The position numbers and the translations under genes are program-made. This document shows positions 5,978-9,211 of a stretch of 9,211 nucleotides of DNA, piece after piece. The stretch's first letter is position 1, and each line of letters opens with the position of its first letter. Under the pieces are notes generated by a model, which was not told the DNA's origin, ran no database searches, and was given only the letters and a program-made list of their open reading frames with translations. The stretch is from contig JAEETR010000026.1 of the NCBI GenBank assembly GCA_016286595.1, positions 1 to 9,211 on the forward strand. The letters run 5' to 3'. The DNA comes from Oscillospiraceae bacterium. GTDB taxonomy: Bacteria > Bacillota > Clostridia > Oscillospirales > Oscillospiraceae.

Positions 5978-6005
5978 ATTATACCAAATATCCAGCTGTT
6001 ATCAA
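5978..6005 (-). promoter_or_regulatory. Promoter of the GGDEF gene
   Basis: On the minus strand, -35 TTGATA (6000-6005), a 16-base spacer ending in TGG, and perfect -10 TATAAT (5978-5983) form a strong extended promoter. The predicted start near 5971 makes the upstream ATG at 5969 practically leaderless. This decides in favour of the ATG at 5933. Confidence 0.75.
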
Positions 6006-6076
6006 CATTTTTTTCGTTGCAGGCCCGATTTTTCCGCATTTTCCGGCCTTTTGTACGGGATTTGTCCCTTCCCGTA

Positions 6077-6105
6077 TTTACAAAACGGCCGGGCTCGGAT
6101 ATTAT
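6077..6105 (+). promoter_or_regulatory. Promoter of the esterase gene
   Basis: -35 TTTACA at 6077-6082, a 17-base spacer and -10 TATTAT at 6100-6105 sit 66 bases before the ATG. The remaining leader is GC-rich (CCCGTCCCGGCGGGCCGGGG region, 6125-6144) and could fold locally, but no known riboswitch was recognised in it. Confidence 0.65.
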
Positions 6106-6170
6106 TGTGTCAGAGATAACGGACCCGTCCCGGCGGGCCGGGGCGGCACAACGCGACAAGGAGGATAAAC

Positions 6171-6998
6171 ATGTCACTCGTAACCTTCAACTTTGAAAGC
6201 CAGTACCTGGGCAACAACCACACCGTGGGCATCATCCTGCCCGACAAGCCCCGGGGCATCACCCCCGCCGAGTTCTACGGCAGCGGCAAAAAGTATAAGG
6301 TGCTGTGGCTGCTGCACGGCACCTACGGCGACTATTCCGACTGGATAAGAAAGAGCATGATAGAGCTCTACGCCTGCGAGCACGACCTCATCGTGGTCAT
6401 GCCCTCGGCGCTGAACTCCAACTACGCCAACTGGCCCGAGTTCCTCACCGGCTTCAATATGTACGACTACTTCTTCGAGGAGCTCATGCCCATCGTTTAC
6501 AACTGGTTCCCCGTCTCCGACAAGCGGGAGGACAACTTCATCGCCGGCCTTTCCATGGGCGGCCGCGGCACCAGCGTGCTGGCCTTCAACCACCCCGAGA
6601 AGTTCGCCGGCGCCGCCGTGCTGTCCGCCACCCCCTCGGACCTTTACGAGATGAAGGCCGCCGGCGGCAACATGTGGGAGAGGATGAGCCGCTCCGTCGT
6701 CAACTTCGGCGGCGACGAGGAGGCGTTCCTCAGCTCCTATCAGAACTCCTTCCGGCAGCTGAAAAAGCACTTCGACGCCGGCGACCAGCTGCCCAGGCTC
6801 CTGTTTGCCTGCGGCGAGGGCGACGGCCTGTACCCCAGCTATCTGGAGTTCAAGGACAAGGCCCAGAAGATGGGTCTGGAGGCCGAGTGGTTCACCGTGC
6901 CCAAGCTCAAGCACGAGTGGCGCTTCTGGGATATCGCCATCCAGAAGGCGCTGGAGGTCTTCGGCTTTGAAAATCCCGACGCGGGCAATCCGTTCTGA
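6171..6998 (+). CDS. Alpha/beta-hydrolase esterase (esterase D / EstA-like family)
   Basis: This is a serine esterase of the putative-esterase family, which includes acetyl, tributyrin and feruloyl esterases and S-formylglutathione hydrolase. The catalytic triad can be placed: Ser128 in the nucleophile elbow GLSMGG, Asp218 in CGEGDGLYP, and His248 in LKHEWRFWD. LLHGTYGDYSDW at 47-58 supplies the oxyanion strand typical of this family. There is no signal peptide or lipobox, so it appears cytosolic although relatives may be secreted. The length of 275 is normal. AAGGAGG lies seven bases before the ATG at 6171, and a strong terminator follows. Within the family, the substrate (acetylated or feruloylated sugars, or short acyl esters) cannot be set from sequence. 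Its codon use is extremely GC-biased at third positions (ctc, ccc, ggc), which hints at high expression. Confidence 0.9.
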   Translation: MSLVTFNFESQYLGNNHTVGIILPDKPRGITPAEFYGSGKKYKVLWLLHGTYGDYSDWIRKSMIELYACEHDLIVVMPSALNSNYANWPEFLTGFNMYDYFFEELMPIVYNWFPVSDKREDNFIAGLSMGGRGTSVLAFNHPEKFAGAAVLSATPSDLYEMKAAGGNMWERMSRSVVNFGGDEEAFLSSYQNSFRQLKKHFDAGDQLPRLLFACGEGDGLYPSYLEFKDKAQKMGLEAEWFTVPKLKHEWRFWDIAIQKALEVFGFENPDAGNPF

Positions 6999-7037
6999 CG
7001 CTTTTGAAATAAGCCTGTAAAAACCGGCTCAATAACG

Positions 7038-7078
7038 ATACCGGACCGCCGTCTTTTGACGCGGTCCGGTATTATTTA
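7038..7078 (+). terminator. Terminator of the esterase gene
   Basis: A 12-base-pair perfect stem, ATACCGGACCGC at 7038-7049 with GCGGTCCGGTAT at 7061-7072, is extended by GTC/GAC around a TTTT loop. It is followed by TATTTATG. It lies 40 bases after the esterase stop codon. Confidence 0.82.
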
Positions 7079-7103
7079 TGCTTTATTGGGGCGAAAAGGG
7101 CAT

Positions 7104-7142
7104 AAAAAACGCCGGGGGCTGATATGCGTATCAGCCCCCGGC
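7104..7142 (-). terminator. Terminator of the XRE regulator gene
   Basis: A perfect 14-base-pair stem, GCCGGGGGCTGATA at 7111-7124 with TATCAGCCCCCGGC at 7129-7142, has the four-base loop TGCG. On the minus strand it runs straight into GTTTTTTATG. It starts 11 bases after the regulator's stop codon. Confidence 0.92.
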
Positions 7143-7152
7143 CGTCCGGTTA

Positions 7153-7677
7153 TTATGACCGGCCGCTCTGCCTGATCCTGCCCAGCAGTCTCATCTTGAA
7201 CGCCCTGATCCTGGCGGCGTATCTGCTCGTGAAGATCACTCCGCACACGATCACGCCCGTCGCCACGCCGAGCCCGACCCCGCTTATGAGATCGTAGGGC
7301 TCGGTGTCGTCCACGCCGAGACATATCAGCACAGCGGCGACTAAAAGCCCTATAAGTCCCGCCACGAACAGCCAGTGGATCCTTTTCACCAGCCTGGCCT
7401 TCTCCTCGTTGCTGAAATCAGCGACCTGCAGGACGGCCTCCTTCAATTCTTCGTTCATCTGCTCTGTCTTCCTTTCTCCGCTCAAAATTTCACGGAGGTC
7501 GACGCCGTAAAGATCCGACAGTTCGATCAGGATATCCAGATCCGGCATATTGGTGCCGGTCTCCCAGCGCGAGACGGTCCTGCGGGCGACCCCCATCTTT
7601 TCGGCCAGTTGCTCCTGGGTAAGCTCGTTTTCCTTTCGAAGCTCCTGAAGAAATCTTCCTGTTTTGATCAGATCCAT
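7153..7677 (-). CDS. Membrane-anchored XRE-family transcriptional regulator
   Basis: The N-terminal residues 7-62 form a Cro/C1-type helix-turn-helix (GRFLQELRKENELTQEQLAE, then MGVARRTVSRWETG with the recognition helix at about 32-40, then DLDILIELSDLYGVDLREIL). This kind of domain binds short palindromic operators as a dimer. The C-terminal half has two hydrophobic spans (about 101-122 and 130-151) joined by a short acidic loop (DDTEPYD), and it ends in a basic tail. Such HTH-plus-membrane proteins are common in Bacillota, and their signals are mostly unknown. The ATG at 7677 (174 aa) is chosen because AAGGAGG lies about ten bases upstream and the HTH fold starts right after it; a longer frame reaches 7749 but adds 24 unlikely residues. 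It is monocistronic, with a terminator right after. No nearby target gene was identified. Confidence 0.87.
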   Translation of the reverse strand: MDLIKTGRFLQELRKENELTQEQLAEKMGVARRTVSRWETGTNMPDLDILIELSDLYGVDLREILSGERKTEQMNEELKEAVLQVADFSNEEKARLVKRIHWLFVAGLIGLLVAAVLICLGVDDTEPYDLISGVGLGVATGVIVCGVIFTSRYAARIRAFKMRLLGRIRQSGRS

Positions 7678-7765
7678 ATATCCGGGACCTCCTTTCTGAG
7701 TAGAGAGTACCGCCGTTTTCCGCTTTTTAACAGGACACGAAGAGAGCAAACGGTCCTTTCCGCGG

Positions 7766-7786
7766 ATGAGACGTACCGTGTCTCAT
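7766..7786. promoter_or_regulatory. Palindrome upstream of the XRE gene (candidate operator)
   Basis: ATGAGAC at 7766-7772 and GTCTCAT at 7780-7786 form a perfect 7-base inverted repeat around GTACCGT. It lies 89 bases before the XRE start in a gene-free stretch. Its 21-base size suits a dimeric HTH protein, so autoregulation is possible. I found no convincing -35/-10 pair beside it. Confidence 0.4.
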
Positions 7787-7798
7787 TAATTATCGTTT

Positions 7799-7837
7799 AT
7801 AAGGCTTTCGCTGCCGGCGCGTTTCCTCCGGCCTTAT
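7799..7837 (-). terminator. Weak inverted repeat after the DinB-like gene
   Basis: ATAAGGC at 7799-7805 pairs with GCCTTAT at 7831-7837, and GCCGG at 7813-7817 with CCGGC at 7828-7832, as competing stems. It overlaps the stop codon of the DinB-like gene and lacks a U-tract. It may be a weak terminator; support is thin. Confidence 0.25.
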
Positions 7838-8358
7838 TCGTACCAGGCGGGTATCCCGCCCCCGGGGTACCTGCCGTGCATGTTCAGCACGTAGGGCCAC
7901 TTTCCGGTGTCCTCCACGATGAAGCCGTAGATGATGCCCATGTGGCGGTGCCAGTGGCGGAACTGCCCCAGGATGAGCAGCATCCGGGACATGTCGCAGT
8001 TTTCCGGAAATTCTGACAGCATATCGTCGGTGAGACCGTCGATATAACCCTCGATCTTGGCCTTGACGGCGGCGAAATAGCCGTCGATCTGCCGGCGGGT
8101 GAGGATCTCGTCCTCCGGGGGCTCCACGTTCAGATCGTAACGGTCAGGGGTGTTTATCTCCGGCGGCACGTAGCCCGGGTCTTTGGGATTGATGAACCAG
8201 CGGTCCATGGAGAAAAGGGTGTGGTAGACGTACTTCCACATGGGGATGCCGTCGTAGCGTTTGTTCCACAGCCCGTCGGGGACGCAGGCGATAAGGTTAT
8301 CCGTCTCCCACAGAGCGCGGCGGGTCAGATAGCGGATATCGTCGGAAAGCTGATTCAT
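7834..8358 (-). CDS. DinB-like four-helix metal-binding protein
   Basis: The sequence fits the DinB/YfiT-like superfamily: a four-helix bundle with a three-histidine metal site, seen in thiol transferases (bacillithiol or mycothiol S-transferases, maleylpyruvate isomerase) and many uncharacterised proteins. The candidate ligands are His46 in YVYHTLFSMDRWF, and His135 and His139 in GQFRHWHRHMGII. The first has the normal position after the first helix, and the last two have the expected i, i+4 spacing. The length of 174 residues is typical and no signal peptide is seen. Its ATG overlaps the msrA stop codon as ATGA, with AAGGAGG five bases upstream inside msrA, so it is cotranscribed and probably translationally coupled. 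The msrA link suggests a thiol or oxidative-stress role, but that is inference. Enzymatic function is unassigned. Confidence 0.82.
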   Translation of the reverse strand: MNQLSDDIRYLTRRALWETDNLIACVPDGLWNKRYDGIPMWKYVYHTLFSMDRWFINPKDPGYVPPEINTPDRYDLNVEPPEDEILTRRQIDGYFAAVKAKIEGYIDGLTDDMLSEFPENCDMSRMLLILGQFRHWHRHMGIIYGFIVEDTGKWPYVLNMHGRYPGGGIPAWYE

Positions 8359-8858
8359 ACGTTCCTCCTTGTTCTTCCGGACTCCTCCAGCTCCCGGCGA
8401 AACTCCTCCGGGTGCTTGAGGAAATAGTCCTGATGGTACTCCTCCGCCGGCCAGAAGGATTTGAACTCCTCCACGGCCACGCAGGGCTTTTCGCCGGTGT
8501 CCGCCTCGATCTTCTCAAGGCGCCCGGTCACGGCGGCTTTTTCCGCCTCGTCGGAATAATACACCGCCAGGGTGTAGGACCTGCCCCGGTCGATGAACTG
8601 CCCGCCGCCGTCGAACACGTCCACGCTGCGAAGGAACACGTCCAGCAGCTCGCCGTAGCTGACGGCGGAGCCGTCGTACTCTATGAGTATGGTCTCCCGG
8701 TGGCCGGTGCGCTGGGCCTTCACGTCCTCGTAGGAAGGGGCGGCCTCGTCGCCGCCGGAATAGCCGCTTATAACGTCGGTTACGCCGGGCATGGTCTGGA
8801 ACGTGGGCTCGATGCACCAGAAGCAGCCCCCGGCGAAGTAGGCTCTTTTCTCGCTCAT
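8355..8858 (-). CDS. msrA: Peptide methionine-(S)-S-oxide reductase MsrA
   Basis: MsrA reduces methionine-S-sulfoxide, free or in proteins, repairing oxidative damage in the cytosol. The catalytic motif GCFWCIEP is at residues 11-18, with nucleophile Cys12 and a second Cys15 that may act in recycling; another Cys lies at 126. Further family marks are VISGYSGG at 29-36, TGHRETILIEYD (51-62, substrate-site region), GGQFIDRGRSYTLAVYY (85-101) and AEEYHQDY (138-145). The length of 167 is usual for stand-alone MsrA, and no MsrB domain is fused. The ATG at 8858 is fixed by homology, because the motif begins ten residues later. The nearest ribosome binding site, GGAGG, is about 13 bases upstream, an unusually long spacing. 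Just before it lies a terminator hairpin, leaving no space for a promoter. It overlaps the DinB-like gene downstream. Confidence 0.95.
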   Translation of the reverse strand: MSEKRAYFAGGCFWCIEPTFQTMPGVTDVISGYSGGDEAAPSYEDVKAQRTGHRETILIEYDGSAVSYGELLDVFLRSVDVFDGGGQFIDRGRSYTLAVYYSDEAEKAAVTGRLEKIEADTGEKPCVAVEEFKSFWPAEEYHQDYFLKHPEEFRRELEESGRTRRNV

Positions 8859-8876
8859 TTGTATTTCGTGTCCTCC

Positions 8877-8909
8877 AAAAACGCCCGGCCCCGAGATGGG
8901 GCCGGGCGT
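8877..8909 (-). terminator. Terminator of ppdK, directly abutting the msrA ribosome binding site
   Basis: A perfect 12-base-pair stem, ACGCCCGGCCCC at 8881-8892 with GGGGCCGGGCGT at 8898-8909, has a 5-base loop. On the minus strand it is followed by TTTTT and at once by GGAGGA, the msrA ribosome binding site. It is a canonical intrinsic terminator for the gene coming from 9211. It could also act as a leaky attenuator for msrA. Confidence 0.88.
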
Positions 8910-8915
8910 CCGGTT

Positions 8916-9211
8916 TTATGGGGTTTTGCTCGCTGTCCGATGACTCGGCGTCCTTGATCGCGGCCTGAGCGGCGGCGAGGCGGGCGATGGGTACGCGGAA
9001 GGGAGAGCAGGAGACGTAGTTCAGGCCAACCTTGTGGCAGAACTCCACGGAGGAGGGATCTCCGCCGTGCTCGCCGCAGATGCCCAGCTTGATGTCGGGG
9101 CGGGTCTTGCGGCCCAGCTCGGCAGCCATCTTCACCAGCTTGCCTACGCCGACCTGGTCCAGACGGGCAAACGGATCGAACTCATAGATCTTGTTGTCGT
9201 AGTAGGCGCCC
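8916..9211 (-). CDS. ppdK: Pyruvate, phosphate dikinase, C-terminal end (5' cut by window edge; stop lost or frameshifted)
   Basis: PPDK interconverts pyruvate, ATP and phosphate with PEP, AMP and pyrophosphate, a central step in clostridial glycolysis. Only the last part of the PEP/pyruvate-binding barrel is present: EFDPFARLDQVGVGKLV, the active-site segment GICGEHGGDPSSVEF with the catalytic Cys, then NYVSCSPFRVPIARLAAAQA, where PPDK proteins normally end. After AAIKDAESSDSEQNP the frame has no stop: it runs through the terminator and overlaps msrA out of frame as far as 8515, giving Arg-rich nonsense. A TAA at 8916-8918 lies in a neighbouring frame, 6 bases before the hairpin. One base fewer in the AAAACCCC run (plus-strand 8920-8927) would bring it into frame, ending the protein at SEQNP. 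The end given here assumes that. A sequence error or a real frameshift are both possible. Confidence 0.85.

Noticed and set aside
6174..6914. 246-codon minus-strand frame opposite the esterase
   Set aside because: It is low-complexity (Gly, Val, Leu, His, Ala) and antisense to a gene with a complete catalytic triad and a strong ribosome binding site.
8515..8915. Genuine C-terminal extension of PPDK
   Set aside because: The extension is the out-of-frame reading of a terminator and of msrA, has repetitive Arg-rich composition, and has no counterpart in PPDK as I know the family. It is reported instead as a stop-loss or indel finding.
1..9211. CRISPR array, insertion sequence, riboswitch, or new multi-gene defence system
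   Set aside because: I saw no regularly spaced repeats, no transposase or terminal inverted repeats, no recognisable riboswitch fold, and no set of neighbouring genes suggesting a joint defence or biosynthetic role.

Overview
The window looks like chromosomal DNA of a GC-rich Clostridia (Bacillota) member, most likely an Oscillospiraceae-type gut anaerobe. The reasons are strong AAGGAGG-type ribosome binding sites, many intrinsic terminators with U-tracts, a glutamine synthetase gene paired with an ANTAR antiterminator gene (a clostridial arrangement), and the tail of a pyruvate phosphate dikinase gene. The genus cannot be fixed from sequence reading alone.

Left edge (1-528): the 3' part of an AT-rich tyrosine recombinase gene ends 24 bases before the 3' part of a tRNA gene (candidate anticodon GAC, Val), which is followed by a tRNA-type terminator. 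This reads as the right end (attR) of an integrative element lying mostly off the left side. The bases to the right are the original, GC-rich chromosome.

Chromosomal part: a 57-residue single-span membrane protein (623-796, +) converges on the nitrogen pair glnA-ANTAR (1493-2704 and 868-1458, both -). A histidine-phosphatase gene (2847-3572, +) diverges from glnA across a compact double promoter. An M42 aminopeptidase (3650-4684, -) lies downstream of a membrane GGDEF protein (about 4758-5933, -). An alpha/beta-hydrolase esterase (6171-6998, +) diverges from the GGDEF gene. Two strong terminators then separate the esterase from a convergent membrane-anchored XRE regulator (7153-7677, -). The last block is a DinB-like gene translationally coupled to msrA (7834-8358 and 8355-8858, -), behind the 3' end of ppdK (from 9211 downwards, -).

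Functional links: glnA and the ANTAR gene probably form one nitrogen-assimilation operon. Its synthetase is atypical (short C-terminus, Lys where the flap Glu is expected), and the ANTAR receiver lacks the phosphoacceptor Asp. msrA and the DinB gene overlap by ATGA and may form a stress or thiol-related pair. The other genes look like independent transcription units with clean promoters and terminators. No CRISPR array, insertion sequence, rRNA gene or recognisable new multi-gene defence system is visible. The least ordinary points are the attR junction, the glnA/ANTAR pair, and a ppdK frame that runs through its own terminator into msrA.
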